A DNA stretch of 64,000 nucleotides from Marinobacterium sp. (GTDB lineage: Bacteria; Pseudomonadota; Gammaproteobacteria; Pseudomonadales; Balneatricaceae), in assembly GCA_030602245.1 (NCBI GenBank), contig JAUWAC010000002.1, positions 62,001 to 126,000 of the forward strand, read 5' to 3'. Below the pieces are notes generated by a model that was not told the DNA's origin, searched no databases, and saw only the letters and a program-made list of their open reading frames with translations. Below, one piece after another: positions 48,815 to 58,280 of this stretch (position 1 is its first letter; every line of letters begins with the position of its first letter). Position numbers and translations under genes: made by a program.

Positions 48815-50152
48815 TCAGAGCAGAAACAGTGAGCCCAGGCCGAGAAAGACGACGAAGCCGACCACATCGGTGACGGTGGTCAGAATCACCGAGCCGGACA
48901 GCGCCGGGTCGATCTTCAGCTTCTGCAACAGTACCGGTACCAGCACGCCGGACAGGGCCGCGACGGCGATGTTGACGACGATCGCCAGCGCAATGACGAC
49001 ACCGATCATCGGGCTTGAGAACCAGTAACCGGCGACAATACCGATCACCAGCGCCCAGAGCACGCCGTTCAGGCCGCCGACGCTGAGCTCCTTGCGCAGC
49101 AGCGGCATCACGTTGGCGGTGGTGATCTGTCCCAGCGCGAGACCGCGGATAATCAGCGTCAGCGTCTGGCTGCCGGCGATGCCGCCCATCGATGCCACCA
49201 CCGGCATCAGCACCGCCAGCGCCACCACCTGCTGCAGCGTGCCTTCGAACAGGCCGATCGCCCAGGAGGCGAGGAATGCGGTCAGCAGGTTGATGCCGAG
49301 CCAGGTCGCGCGGCGGCGTGAGCTGCGCATCACCGGCGCGAACAGATCCTCCTCTTCATCGAGACCGGCGCTGGCCATCAGCTGCGCATCGTAATGCTCA
49401 TGCAGCAGCTCGACGGCCAGACGGGTGGTCATGCGACCGAGCAGCAGGCCACTGTCGTCAACCACCGGCAGGGCGGCGACTTCTGCATGTTCGAATGCCT
49501 CCGTGGCCTCGCGCAGGGAGCGGGTCGCCGGCAGTGACTCGAATTCGTCATCGCGCAGCTCCACCAGCGGCAGATGGTCGGGCTGGCCGAACAGGCGGAT
49601 CACCGGCACGGCGCCGGCGAAGCGGCCGGTCCGGTCTACCAGCCACAGATGATCGGTGAATTCCGGTACCTCGCGGCGCAGCAGGCGTTCGGCGTCACGC
49701 ACGCGGCTGTTCTGCGGCAGGATCAGCAGGTCATGGTCGACGTAGCGACCGATCGCATCCTCGTCATACTGGGCGGAGCGCTCATAGTGGGCGCGCTGAC
49801 GCTCGTCCATCCGCGCCAGCGCGATATCGACCACATCCCCCGGCAGTGACTCGGCCAGCTCGATCAGGGTTTCCGCATCCAGATCGGAGATCAGCTGATC
49901 CAGCGACTTGCTGTCGAACTCGCGCAGCAGGGAAGCGCGGGCCTCGGCGCGCATCTCGACCAGTACGTCGACGCGTTGCTCGTTCGGCACCTGCGCCCAG
50001 CACTCCAGACGTGCTTCGCGCGGCAGTGACTCGAGCAGCAGGGCGACCTGATCCGGTTCCAGATCTTCCGACACTTCGGCGTACAGATCCGCATCCAGCG
50101 CATCTTCGCTGCGGATCAGTTGCTCAATGCGTTGGGTAATATCGTCACTCAT
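48815..50152 (-). CDS. mgtE: Mg2+ transporter MgtE
   Basis: The 445-residue protein has the acidic helical N domain (about 1-130), a CBS pair (about 135-250) and five membrane helices (about 295-445), including SMGGIAGSQTLTLIIRGLALG, the MgtE pore signature. It is a Mg2+-gated channel of the inner membrane. No M-box riboswitch is seen upstream. It starts 6 bp after the DUF2238 gene and is probably co-transcribed with it. Confidence 0.93.
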   Translation of the reverse strand: MSDDITQRIEQLIRSEDALDADLYAEVSEDLEPDQVALLLESLPREARLECWAQVPNEQRVDVLVEMRAEARASLLREFDSKSLDQLISDLDAETLIELAESLPGDVVDIALARMDERQRAHYERSAQYDEDAIGRYVDHDLLILPQNSRVRDAERLLRREVPEFTDHLWLVDRTGRFAGAVPVIRLFGQPDHLPLVELRDDEFESLPATRSLREATEAFEHAEVAALPVVDDSGLLLGRMTTRLAVELLHEHYDAQLMASAGLDEEEDLFAPVMRSSRRRATWLGINLLTAFLASWAIGLFEGTLQQVVALAVLMPVVASMGGIAGSQTLTLIIRGLALGQITTANVMPLLRKELSVGGLNGVLWALVIGIVAGYWFSSPMIGVVIALAIVVNIAVAALSGVLVPVLLQKLKIDPALSGSVILTTVTDVVGFVVFLGLGSLFLL

Positions 50153-50158
50153 GCGCGC

Positions 50159-50785
50159 TTAAACCGGGTCGTTGGAGCGGGGAACAGGGCGGACGGTCAG
50201 TCGGGCCAGCTGACGATCATGATACCGGCGCATCGTGACCAGCGCGAGTAACGCACCAAACAGCGCCATCGCCATATCGGACTGGGTATCCCAGACATAG
50301 CCCTGAGTGCCGAGAAATGCCTCCGCCGCCTGACCGGACAGCAGCGCCACCCACCACTCGATCAGTTCGTAGAACGCGCTGACCGCGAGGCAGATGCAGA
50401 CGATGAAGAAGTCACCCCAGTGGCGCCCGTTAACCAGCTCAAGGCGCAGGATCACCTCCCGTGCGGCCAGCGCGGGCACGAAACCCTGCGCGAAATGCCC
50501 CAGTTTGTCGAAGTTGTTGCGGCTGTGTCCGAACCATTCGGCAATCCAGTCGAACAGCGGTACCTCGGCGTAGGTGTAATGGGCGCCGACCATCAGGATC
50601 AGACTGTGGCCGAGAATCAGCCACAGCAGCAGCGGCGTCAGTGGAAAGCGGCGTCGCGTGCCCCAGAGTACCGCCAGCGCGATCAGCGCCGGCAGCGCCT
50701 CGAGCACCCAGGTGAGACGATCGGCCGGGGCCCAGCCTGACCACAGCAGCACCAGCGCAAATATCAGTATCCAGAGACGGGGCAT
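50159..50785 (-). CDS. DUF2238 membrane protein (YjdF-like)
   Basis: The 208-residue protein has five to six hydrophobic segments. DUF2238 signatures are GAHYTYAEVPLFDW, NNFDKLGHFAQGFVPAL and TQGYVWDTQSDMA. Conserved charged residues in these loops suggest an enzyme or metal site at the membrane, but the function is unknown. It is upstream of mgtE and divergent from yaeQ. Confidence 0.88.
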   Translation of the reverse strand: MPRLWILIFALVLLWSGWAPADRLTWVLEALPALIALAVLWGTRRRFPLTPLLLWLILGHSLILMVGAHYTYAEVPLFDWIAEWFGHSRNNFDKLGHFAQGFVPALAAREVILRLELVNGRHWGDFFIVCICLAVSAFYELIEWWVALLSGQAAEAFLGTQGYVWDTQSDMAMALFGALLALVTMRRYHDRQLARLTVRPVPRSNDPV

Positions 50786-50850
50786 GAGGGTATCCTTCGC
50801 CGTTGCCTGCTTTCTTAATACCCCGCGTAGACCTCAGGATCAACCATCAG

Positions 50851-51402
50851 ATGGCACTGAAATCAACTATTTACAAGGCTACGCTGAATATCAGCGACCT
50901 CGACCGGCACCATTATGCCGAATACCCCCTGACTCTGGCGCTGCACCCGTCGGAAACCGAAACCCGGTTGATGATGCGGCTGCTCGCGTTTGCTCTTTAT
51001 GCCGACGAGGCGCTCACGTTCACGCGTGGGCTGTGCGTCGATGACGAGCCGGATCTGTGGCAGCACACGCCGGGCGGCGAGATCGCGCGCTGGATCGAGG
51101 TTGGTCTGCCCAGTGAGAAGCGGCTGCGTAAGGCCTGCTCACGGGCGCAGGAGGTGATCCTGCTGGTGTATGGCAGCGATCAGCAGGTCGACCCCTGGTG
51201 GAGTGGTATCCGCAAGACGCTGGCCCGGTTCGACAATCTGCGGCTGCTGCGTGTACCCGAGGCGCAGAGCGAAGCGCTGGCTGCGCTCGCCAGCCGTCAG
51301 ATGCGTCTGCAGTGTACGTTGCAGGATGGCCAGATCTGGCTGACCGGCGACAACGGCAGCGCTGAGGTCACGCCGCAGCCGCTGGATGCGAACCGGTTTT
51401 AA
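50851..51402 (+). CDS. yaeQ: YaeQ family protein
   Basis: The 183-residue protein is the usual YaeQ length. It has HYAEYPLTLALHPSETETRLMMRLLAFAL at the N-terminus (about residues 20-48; PD-(D/E)xK-like nuclease fold) and LWQHTPGGEIARWIEVGLP. Activity is not proven. Older reports link it to suppression of RfaH loss. The 3' end overlaps the convergent GNAT gene by 4 bp. Confidence 0.92.
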   Translation: MALKSTIYKATLNISDLDRHHYAEYPLTLALHPSETETRLMMRLLAFALYADEALTFTRGLCVDDEPDLWQHTPGGEIARWIEVGLPSEKRLRKACSRAQEVILLVYGSDQQVDPWWSGIRKTLARFDNLRLLRVPEAQSEALAALASRQMRLQCTLQDGQIWLTGDNGSAEVTPQPLDANRF

Positions 51403-51920
51403 CCAGCACCTGCCGGTTGTTCGGTCAGCGCTTTCTGCCAGAACAGTGCCTGACCCGTGTGTGGATCCAGCTGGTAACCGCTGAAACCGCAGCGACGATA
51501 CACCGCCTGCGCCCGGGCATTACCGGCCAGCACTTCCAGCGTCAGTTTGCAGCAGCCGGTACGACGGGCGATCGCCTCGGCGGCCGCCAGCAGGCGGTCG
51601 GCGATGCCCAGCCCGCGCCAGCGCTCAGGCACCGTCACATCGTGGATGTTCAGCAGCGGCGCGCAATAGAAAGTGGAGAAACCCTCGAAGGCGTTGAGCA
51701 GTCCCGCCGGTTCACCATCGGCGTACGCGATCAGGGTGTAGCTGTCGGTGCGCTGGGCCAGTGCCAGCGGGAGTCGCTCCAGCACGTCGCTCGGCAATGG
51801 CTCGCCACCCCCCATGGGATCGCGTGCGTAATCATCCAGCAGCAGCCGCAATGCAGCGGCGTGTTCAGGCAGGCCAAGATCGGCTTCGACGACTTCGATG
51901 TTGGGTTGGGCGGGGGACAT
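51399..51920 (-). CDS. GNAT-family N-acetyltransferase
   Basis: The 173-residue protein has the acetyl-CoA loop VPERWRGLGIADRLL and the motif B region AQAVYRRCGFSGYQLD. The substrate is unknown; small amino compounds are typical of this subgroup. It is convergent with yaeQ and divergent from the DUF5610 gene. Confidence 0.9.
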   Translation of the reverse strand: MSPAQPNIEVVEADLGLPEHAAALRLLLDDYARDPMGGGEPLPSDVLERLPLALAQRTDSYTLIAYADGEPAGLLNAFEGFSTFYCAPLLNIHDVTVPERWRGLGIADRLLAAAEAIARRTGCCKLTLEVLAGNARAQAVYRRCGFSGYQLDPHTGQALFWQKALTEQPAGAG

Positions 51921-52006
51921 CCGTCACCTGTGAGGTAAAGTTGACTGAATGGTTAACCTAACCCCCCGGACGGGGCCTGACAAGCGCCAGTTTCAAACAT
52001 CCGTAT

Positions 52007-52033
52007 TAAAGTTGTGCAAAAAGTGGCCGATAC
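52007..52033 (+). promoter_or_regulatory. Sigma-28 (FliA) promoter of the DUF5610 gene
   Basis: TAAAGTTG, 11 bp, GCCGATAC: 7/8 and 7/8 matches to the sigma-28 consensus with exact spacing. It lies 78 bp before the start codon and is the best sigma-28 site in the window. Confidence 0.82.
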
Positions 52034-52110
52034 CCCTCATACCCCCAGCGCTGAATGGCGGCGCCATGCGCTAAACTGCTGATGAACCCCTTATTTCCCC
52101 GGAGCCGGTC

Positions 52111-53271
52111 GTGATCAATCTGCACTCTTCCACAGCTTTCAACAATCCGGCGCTGACATCGCCTGCGTCCACCAGCGGCAGCACGGCGAAAGGTGCCGGC
52201 TCGGTGTCGAACCCGCCGCTTGAGACGCTGCTCGGCAAACTGGCCGACAACATCCCGGGCATGAGCAGCGACGGTCTCAAAGCGCTGGACCCGGCCGAGT
52301 TTACGCCGGAAAAGGTCGCTGAGCGGATCAGTGGTTTCGTGGCTGCCGGGCTCGAAGCCGCGCGGCAACGGGGCGCTTCCGACGAGCGACTGAACCAGCT
52401 GTATCAGGCCGCTGTGAGCGGCGTTGAAAAGGGGTTTGCCGAGGCGCGGGAGATCCTCGACAACCTGAACCTGCTGCAGGGCGCGGTCGCCGAGCAGGTG
52501 GATGCCACAGAACGTGCAACCGCGGATGCGCTGGCCGCTATTGCGCCGGGGCAGGCCGAGGCGTCGGCCGCGACCAGCACGCGCATGGGCATTGTCGAGC
52601 GCTTCAGCAACGCCGAGGAGATGGAGCTGAGGGTGCGGACCCGGGACGGCGATGAGGTGGTCATCAGCTTTTCGCGGGATCAGGCACAGCAGAGTGCCTT
52701 TGCGGCGGCCACGGACGGGGACGGCACGCTGGCGGCACAGTTCAGCCTGAGCCGCAGCGAGCGCAGTGAGTACAGCTTCAGCGTGCGCGGTGAGCTGGAC
52801 ACGGATGAAATCGATGCGTTGCAGAACCTGATCAAGGACGTATCGTCACTGGCGGACGAGTTTTTCGATGGTGATGTGCAGAAGGCGTTTGAGCAGAGCG
52901 CGAATCTGCGTTTCGACAGCAGCGAACTGCAATCGATGAAACTGGACATGAGCTACAGCCGCCAGTACGTCAGCGCGGCGAGCTATGAGCAGGTGCAGGG
53001 GCTTGAGCAGGCGGCCGATCGCCCGGGCAAGCGTCTGGGGCAGATGATGAAATCGATGGCCGAGACATTCGGCGCGCCCTCGCTGGGCTTTCTCAGTGCG
53101 CCGGGCCAGCTGGGGCGTGATCTGTTCGAGGGTCTGGTGCAGCAGGATACGCGCTATCGCAGCGTCTTCGACGAGCTGCAACGCCAGTATGACGACAATC
53201 TGGCCCGTCTGCTGGATGCGGTGATGCCGGCGGCCGGTGCCGAGTCCGCAGTGATTGCCGAAAGCACTTAG
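52111..53271 (+). CDS. DUF5610-containing protein, probably in the flagellar regulon
   Basis: The 386-residue protein starts at GTG after GGAG. After a low-complexity N-terminus, the DUF5610 domain (about 35-150) shows FTPEKVAERISGFVAAGLE and SGVEKGFAEAREILDNL. The rest is helical and acidic. There is no signal peptide or membrane helix. Function is unknown. The near-perfect sigma-28 promoter puts it among late flagellar or motility genes, which is the strongest hint available. Confidence 0.8.
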   Translation: MINLHSSTAFNNPALTSPASTSGSTAKGAGSVSNPPLETLLGKLADNIPGMSSDGLKALDPAEFTPEKVAERISGFVAAGLEAARQRGASDERLNQLYQAAVSGVEKGFAEAREILDNLNLLQGAVAEQVDATERATADALAAIAPGQAEASAATSTRMGIVERFSNAEEMELRVRTRDGDEVVISFSRDQAQQSAFAAATDGDGTLAAQFSLSRSERSEYSFSVRGELDTDEIDALQNLIKDVSSLADEFFDGDVQKAFEQSANLRFDSSELQSMKLDMSYSRQYVSAASYEQVQGLEQAADRPGKRLGQMMKSMAETFGAPSLGFLSAPGQLGRDLFEGLVQQDTRYRSVFDELQRQYDDNLARLLDAVMPAAGAESAVIAEST

Positions 53272-53330
53272 CCCAGCGGCGAGTAAATAACGGCGTCGTC
53301 AGCCGCTGCAGCGGAGGGCGCCGATTAAAA

Positions 53331-53364
53331 ACAGGGGCAGGCACCGGAAGGTGTCTGCCCCTGT
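53331..53364. terminator. Bidirectional terminator between the DUF5610 gene and lpxR
   Basis: A 15-bp stem (ACAGGGGCAG plus CACC, with one wobble pair) closes on a GGAA tetraloop. On the minus strand it is followed by TTTTT, so it ends the ydbH-ynbE-ydbL-lpxR transcript. On the plus strand only a weak T-rich tail follows. Confidence 0.8.
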
Positions 53365-53400
53365 TGTCGTTTGTGGCCGCGGCTGACGCAACCCCGAGGC

Positions 53401-54453
53401 TCAGAACGAGTACGACAGCGCCAGCGAGCCGAAGTTGTGGCCACCGTCCTGATGATCGAACTGGCTGGTGCGGTAGTAGCGCGCCAGTGACAGCTTCCAG
53501 CGATCCCAGGTGGCGGCGACACCCCAGGCGGCATCGGCGACCAGTGCTTTCTTGTCGACGGAGTGACTGTCGCGGAAGGTGTTGCCGTCGAGGAAGATAT
53601 CGCGCAGTACCCAGCGCCCGTCCATGGACAGGAACAGGTGGACGCCCCACTGGTCGTGGAAACGCGGATCGCCGGGGCCGGGCGTGCTGTTGTCACCCCC
53701 GGTGCGCAGCGCCGAGGTGCCGAAGTCCTGTGGCAGCATATACCCGATGCGATACTCGGCACCGGCGTTGATGTAGGTGGCGACGTTGCCGAGACTGGCG
53801 CCGGCATGGCCGATCAGGTCATGCTGAATGTTGTCGAACAGGCCGCCATGAAACAGCCGTTGCTTGCGCTCGAACAGCAACTGGATGCCCGGTTCATTAT
53901 GCAGCTGGTTGTCCCAGCCCTTGAAGCGCTCAAAACCGCGGATGTCGTGAATCAGGTTCTGGCTCTCTTCTGCCAGTGACCAGGGACCGACGACACCAAG
54001 ATTGACCTCGAACGACTTCAGCTTGTGGCGGGTCTGGGTATGGTAGCCAAAGCCGAGATAGAGCCAGCCGGCGTAGGGGCGGTCGGACGGGTCCAGCGTT
54101 TCGCGGTCACGATCCTCGGGGGTGTACATCTGTTGCCCCAGCGTGAGGATGAAGCGGTGACTCGGGTCACGCTCGAACGGTGCCGGTTGTGGATCGAGCT
54201 TCTGCAGCAGCTCGTTGGTATGGCGTACCCAGGCCGGTATCGCAGGATCATCGATGAAGCTGCCGATCTCCGGCGATACCCAGGACGCCCGCACACCGTT
54301 GGTGTACTGCTGGTCGGAGTCGGTGAACAGATCGTTCTCGAAATAGAGGTTCAGTGTCCAGGCGTTATCCGCGGGATTGCTGGCGTACGCGGGCGCTGCG
54401 GCTGATACCAGCAGCGCCCCGGCCAGCGTGACAGAACGGGCCAGTGTATCCAT
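53401..54453 (-). CDS. lpxR: LpxR-family lipid A 3'-O-deacylase (DUF2219), outer membrane
   Basis: The 350-residue protein has a signal peptide ending AYAS, beta-barrel alternation and a final Phe (LALSYSF), typical of outer membrane insertion. Catalytic-region residues of LpxR are visible: N40-D41 in LYFENDLFT and T51 in QYTNGVRASW, plus the RPYAGWLYLG block. The enzyme removes the 3'-acyloxyacyl chain of lipid A, altering immune recognition and envelope properties. It is last in the ydbH-ynbE-ydbL run. Confidence 0.87.
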   Translation of the reverse strand: MDTLARSVTLAGALLVSAAAPAYASNPADNAWTLNLYFENDLFTDSDQQYTNGVRASWVSPEIGSFIDDPAIPAWVRHTNELLQKLDPQPAPFERDPSHRFILTLGQQMYTPEDRDRETLDPSDRPYAGWLYLGFGYHTQTRHKLKSFEVNLGVVGPWSLAEESQNLIHDIRGFERFKGWDNQLHNEPGIQLLFERKQRLFHGGLFDNIQHDLIGHAGASLGNVATYINAGAEYRIGYMLPQDFGTSALRTGGDNSTPGPGDPRFHDQWGVHLFLSMDGRWVLRDIFLDGNTFRDSHSVDKKALVADAAWGVAATWDRWKLSLARYYRTSQFDHQDGGHNFGSLALSYSF

Positions 54454-54455
54454 GT

Positions 54456-54791
54456 TTACTTGCGCACCCAGCGACCGTCGGGGGTACGGATGAACTCACC
54501 GGCGGGGGCGCGCTCCAGCAGCCGTTCGCCGGTGCGCAGCTCCATGATTTCCGGTTTGACGCCGGCTTTCTGCGCACGTTCGAGGTACAGCTGCTGGCGC
54601 TGCTGGTTGACGTCGTTGACGAGCGCGCGCACGTCTGCGGCGGCGCTGTCGGAGACAACACCCAGATACCCGTTGGCCTGCTCGCCAACCAGTCCCTGAC
54701 TTTTCGCTTCATCCAGTGACAGGGCCCAACCCGGCAGTGACAGCAGCAACAGGCCGCTCAGCAGCAGGGGGCGCAGTGCGAATCGTTTCAT
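54456..54791 (-). CDS. ydbL: YdbL family periplasmic protein (DUF1318)
   Basis: The 111-residue protein has a signal peptide (cleavage near GWALS) and the DUF1318 core EAKSQGLVGEQANGYLG. In E. coli YdbL acts as a periplasmic helper that controls YnbE assembly with YdbH. GGAG precedes ATG 54791. It is 13 bp downstream of ynbE and 2 bp upstream of lpxR. Confidence 0.9.
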   Translation of the reverse strand: MKRFALRPLLLSGLLLLSLPGWALSLDEAKSQGLVGEQANGYLGVVSDSAAADVRALVNDVNQQRQQLYLERAQKAGVKPEIMELRTGERLLERAPAGEFIRTPDGRWVRK

Positions 54792-54804
54792 GTGGTGGTC
54801 TCCG

Positions 54805-54999
54805 TCAGAATAGATCGCTGTTCTGTTCGAGCATGTCGTCGATCTGCCGGTCGACCTTGAGCAGGACCTCATGCTCCACCTTGACGTTCAGATTGATCGT
54901 GATCGGGTCCGTCGGGGCCGCCAGCTGAACTGTGGGCGTACAGGCTGCCAGCAACGCGGCGCCCGGCAGTGCGAGCCAGAGTGCAGGTTTTTTCAGCAT
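54805..54999 (-). CDS. ynbE: YnbE family outer membrane lipoprotein
   Basis: The 64-residue lipoprotein has the lipobox LLAACTP (Cys at 20) and the YnbE core ITINLNVKVEHEVLLKVD. In E. coli YnbE docks YdbH at the outer membrane. GGAGG precedes the ATG. It lies between ydbH (111 bp upstream) and ydbL. Confidence 0.92.
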   Translation of the reverse strand: MLKKPALWLALPGAALLAACTPTVQLAAPTDPITINLNVKVEHEVLLKVDRQIDDMLEQNSDLF

Positions 55000-55110
55000 G
55001 GACGTTACACCTCCAGAGCGATTGAATCGATGTGTGGGCGCGGTTTCGAGCGCGCAACAGCAGACTGACCCGGGCCAGCTGAACCCGGCCTGAGCGCAGG
55101 TGATGGCCGC

Positions 55111-57447
55111 TCAGGGCGCCAGTTGCTCGCGCAGCCGGTCGCCGATGCGTTCGGACAGTTGCAGCGCCCGCAACAGCTGCAGCAGATTCTCTTCGATATT
55201 CAGTGACAGGTCTATCGGGCGCCCCTGCTGCCAGTCAGGGTTGTGACCCCTGAGACGGGTGCGCAGTTCCAGCGCGCCGTCCGGGGCGTAATTCAGATCC
55301 AGTGCCAGCTCGGACAACTGCAGATCGGTCAGCGCCGACAGCGCCAGCTTCAGCGCCGGGTTCCCCTGTGCCGTTGCACTCAGTTCCGCGCTGGGCTGAT
55401 AGCGGATCCAGCCCGGGGTGGCGCTGCTGATATGGCCGCCCTGCACCCGGATCTGCTGTCCGTTGACCTGCACGGGCAGGGTACCGCTCAGCGTGCTGCT
55501 GCCGCTCAGACCGGGCTGATCGTACAGGCGCAGGATGTCGCCAAGCTGGATCGCGTCAAGCCGCGCCCGGGTCTCAAAGGCCGGTGCCAGCGGGTTGAAG
55601 GTCAGCGCCGGCAGAGACAGCTCGCCGCCGAGCAGGTGCAGTGTCAGCGGCTCAAGCTGCAGTTCAGGCGCGCCGCGCGCCGGTTGTGTCAACTGGTAGC
55701 TCAGGCGGGTGTCATGCAGGTTGATGCCGGCGTCGATCAGCTCGGCCTGCAGGGTGCCGCGGCTGCCAAACGTGCCGTCGACGCGGCGTGTCAGCGTCAG
55801 GTCGGCATCGAGGTTGTCGAGCTCCATGTAGGTATCCCATGCGAGCGCGGCATCCCGCACGGTCGCGTCGGCTGACAGCTCCCATTGGTCGGCACCGGCC
55901 GCCACCAGCGTACCGGTCATCGCCAGCGTGCCGTTGGAAAAGGTGAGATCGTACGGCCACTGTGTGAGCAGACTTTTCAGCGCTGTCTGCGTCTGTGTCA
56001 GTGACGCCGGCGCCAGTCGCCAGCGGGCGTAGAAGCGGTCGCGGTAGCGCCAGTCGGCCGTCAGCACCAGCGCCGGTTGCGCGCTGCTCAGCTGCAGCTC
56101 GCCGCTGAGATCATCTGCTCGCCAGTAGCCGTCAACGGCCAGTGCGATCGCGGGCAGGGGGAGCTGGCGCAGTGTTGCCTGTACCGCGTCGCTGCGCACG
56201 GCGAAGTGCACCGAATCCAGTGTCGGCGACGGCGTGATCTCGACTGAGATCGGTGACAGCGCCAATGTCGACAGCTCGGGCAGCGACAATGCCTGCGGCG
56301 TCAGCCGCAGCCCGACCGGTTTGACGGCTGCCAGCATGCCTTCGTTCAGCAGCGCGGCGCTGATACTGAGTGGCTGTGTCAGCTCGACGCCGATCTGCTC
56401 GGCGCGGCCCTCGGGCCGCAGCACCGGCCCGGCTACGATGTGGCCGGGAGCGGCAATGTCCAGTGTCAGCAAGCCCTGATCAAGACTCAGCTCGCCATTG
56501 AGTCGGCTTTGCAACCGACCGATATGAGTGCTCTCGGCCAGTGTCAGCTCGGTCAGGGACAGCCGGTTATCGAGCAGCAGACGGCCGCGGATCCGGTTCA
56601 GCAGCGCTTCCGGTTGCACCGGCAGCCGGGTTGGCCACTGGCTGGTCAGGCCAAAGCTGAGCGTTCCCTCCAGGGCCGCGAACGGGGGCGAGGGCAGCAG
56701 CGGTCTGAGCCAGCTGAACAGCCGGCCGGTATCGACGGTGCCGTCCAGATTCAGCCCCCATTGCTGCACATCGGTGGTCAGCTGGCCGCGGCTTTCAAAC
56801 AGATGCCGGTTGTCCTGTACCAGCGACAACTCCAGCCATTGGCTGTCGCTGAAATCAAGGTCGAGGTAGGCCGGGGCGGGCAGCGTCCGGTCATCACCGT
56901 ACGGTGCCTCGAGCGCAAGCCGCATACGACTGAGCAGGCGTGTCGAGGTCAGATCCAGGTTGCCGCTGGCATCGAGGCGCGGCTGATTCGGTGCCTGATA
57001 TTCGATCGACAGCTGGCCGATCACCAGCCGGTCGGAGGGGGCGTAATGAAACAGCAGTGCCGGGGGCAGCTGATTGAGGTCGAACGTCGCATCGAGGGTG
57101 TCATCCAGGCGCTGGTCAAGGCTTTTGTCGGCACGGATCTGGAGCTGCAGGCGGGGAATGCGGATTTCCGTCAGTGCATTCTCCAGCAGCAGCGCCATGG
57201 GCTCGAAGCGGATATCGATATCGCGCGCCTGCAGCTCGATGCGACGCTCAGGCCCCTGCTGTGCCAGTGACAGCGAAGGGATGATCAGCCGGTCCCAGCT
57301 TGGGTGCGTCAGCCGGATCTGCGGGGCGTCGAAGCCCTGCTGCGTCAGCCACTGTTCGATCAGCGTGCGGGCAACGTAGGGCAGGGCGGTGTAGAGGATA
57401 AGCAGTAACAGGGGGATCGGCAGCAGGAACCAGAGCAGTTTGCGCAT
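55111..57447 (-). CDS. ydbH: YdbH, AsmA/TamB-like intermembrane lipid transport protein
   Basis: The 778-residue protein has one N-terminal membrane anchor (about 4-25) and a long beta-rich periplasmic part, as in the AsmA-like superfamily. In E. coli, YdbH with TamB and YhdP carries phospholipids to the outer membrane through a hydrophobic groove. It is first in an operon with its known partners ynbE and ydbL, which confirms identity despite low sequence conservation. GGGAGG precedes the ATG. The divergence in this family makes exact domain limits uncertain. Confidence 0.88.
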   Translation of the reverse strand: MRKLLWFLLPIPLLLLILYTALPYVARTLIEQWLTQQGFDAPQIRLTHPSWDRLIIPSLSLAQQGPERRIELQARDIDIRFEPMALLLENALTEIRIPRLQLQIRADKSLDQRLDDTLDATFDLNQLPPALLFHYAPSDRLVIGQLSIEYQAPNQPRLDASGNLDLTSTRLLSRMRLALEAPYGDDRTLPAPAYLDLDFSDSQWLELSLVQDNRHLFESRGQLTTDVQQWGLNLDGTVDTGRLFSWLRPLLPSPPFAALEGTLSFGLTSQWPTRLPVQPEALLNRIRGRLLLDNRLSLTELTLAESTHIGRLQSRLNGELSLDQGLLTLDIAAPGHIVAGPVLRPEGRAEQIGVELTQPLSISAALLNEGMLAAVKPVGLRLTPQALSLPELSTLALSPISVEITPSPTLDSVHFAVRSDAVQATLRQLPLPAIALAVDGYWRADDLSGELQLSSAQPALVLTADWRYRDRFYARWRLAPASLTQTQTALKSLLTQWPYDLTFSNGTLAMTGTLVAAGADQWELSADATVRDAALAWDTYMELDNLDADLTLTRRVDGTFGSRGTLQAELIDAGINLHDTRLSYQLTQPARGAPELQLEPLTLHLLGGELSLPALTFNPLAPAFETRARLDAIQLGDILRLYDQPGLSGSSTLSGTLPVQVNGQQIRVQGGHISSATPGWIRYQPSAELSATAQGNPALKLALSALTDLQLSELALDLNYAPDGALELRTRLRGHNPDWQQGRPIDLSLNIEENLLQLLRALQLSERIGDRLREQLAP

Positions 57448-57468
57448 CGAGCCTCCCTGTTGCAGGTG

Positions 57469-58149
57469 TTACCCCAGTTTGCGGACCACGTTGAGACCGT
57501 CCCTCACGGTCAGGAACAGGTTCTCGACGTCCGGATCGGTGGCGATTCGGCGATTGGTTTCGACGAGGATATCGTCGATCTCCGATTCCGGCTGCAGCAC
57601 CTTGCCGGACCAGAGCACATTGTCGAGTACGATCAGACCGCCCGGGCGCGTCATCTCCTTGACCCGCTCATAGTAGTTCAGATAGTTGCGCTTGTCGGCA
57701 TCGATAAAGGTGAAGTCCAGCGTCATGTCGAGGTTTTCGAGCGTATCCAGCGCACGCCCGAAAATGACGTCGATCTTGTGGCCGTGCTCACTGCGCTCGA
57801 AAAAGCCCTTGGCGAACTCGATTGCCCGCGGGTTGGTCTCGCAGCAGACCAGACGGCCGTCCGCCGGCATGCCTTCGGCAATCGACAGCGCCGAGTAGCC
57901 GGTGAACATGCCGATCTCCAGCGCCTGCTTCGGCTGCACCAGCGCCGCCAGCATTTTCAGCGTGCGACCGACCAGACGTCCGGAGAGTTTCTGCGGCCAG
58001 CCCATGTTGAGGTTGGTCTGGTCGATCAGCTCCTGCAGCAGCGGCGGCTCGGCGCGGGTCTGGAGATAGGCGTAATCTTCAATGGCTTCATTAACGATAA
58101 AGTCGGGCATGGGCTCACAGATTGCTTCGTTAACAGACAGGGCGGCCAT
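57469..58149 (-). CDS. Class I O-methyltransferase (CCoAOMT-like)
   Basis: The protein has 226 residues from ATG 58149 (AAAGGTG upstream). A longer frame to 58227 has a non-homologous, Arg-rich head. The AdoMet motif ALEIGMFTGYSALSIAEGM, the metal-binding FTFIDADKRNYLNYYE and LDNVLWSGKV are all present. It methylates a catechol-type or similar hydroxyl, with Mg2+. The substrate is unknown. It lies 21 bp upstream of ydbH and may be co-transcribed with it. Confidence 0.9.
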   Translation of the reverse strand: MAALSVNEAICEPMPDFIVNEAIEDYAYLQTRAEPPLLQELIDQTNLNMGWPQKLSGRLVGRTLKMLAALVQPKQALEIGMFTGYSALSIAEGMPADGRLVCCETNPRAIEFAKGFFERSEHGHKIDVIFGRALDTLENLDMTLDFTFIDADKRNYLNYYERVKEMTRPGGLIVLDNVLWSGKVLQPESEIDDILVETNRRIATDPDVENLFLTVRDGLNVVRKLG

Positions 58150-58280
58150 TTTACACCTTTTGCGGGGGCTCCGTGTGAACCAACCGGCGCCGCCGGCGCA
58201 CCGCCTGATGCGCGGGGCAGCGGGCATGTCCAGCGCCGGCGAGTTTGGCTACAATTGCGGCTTTCCAGCAAGGAGGTCGC

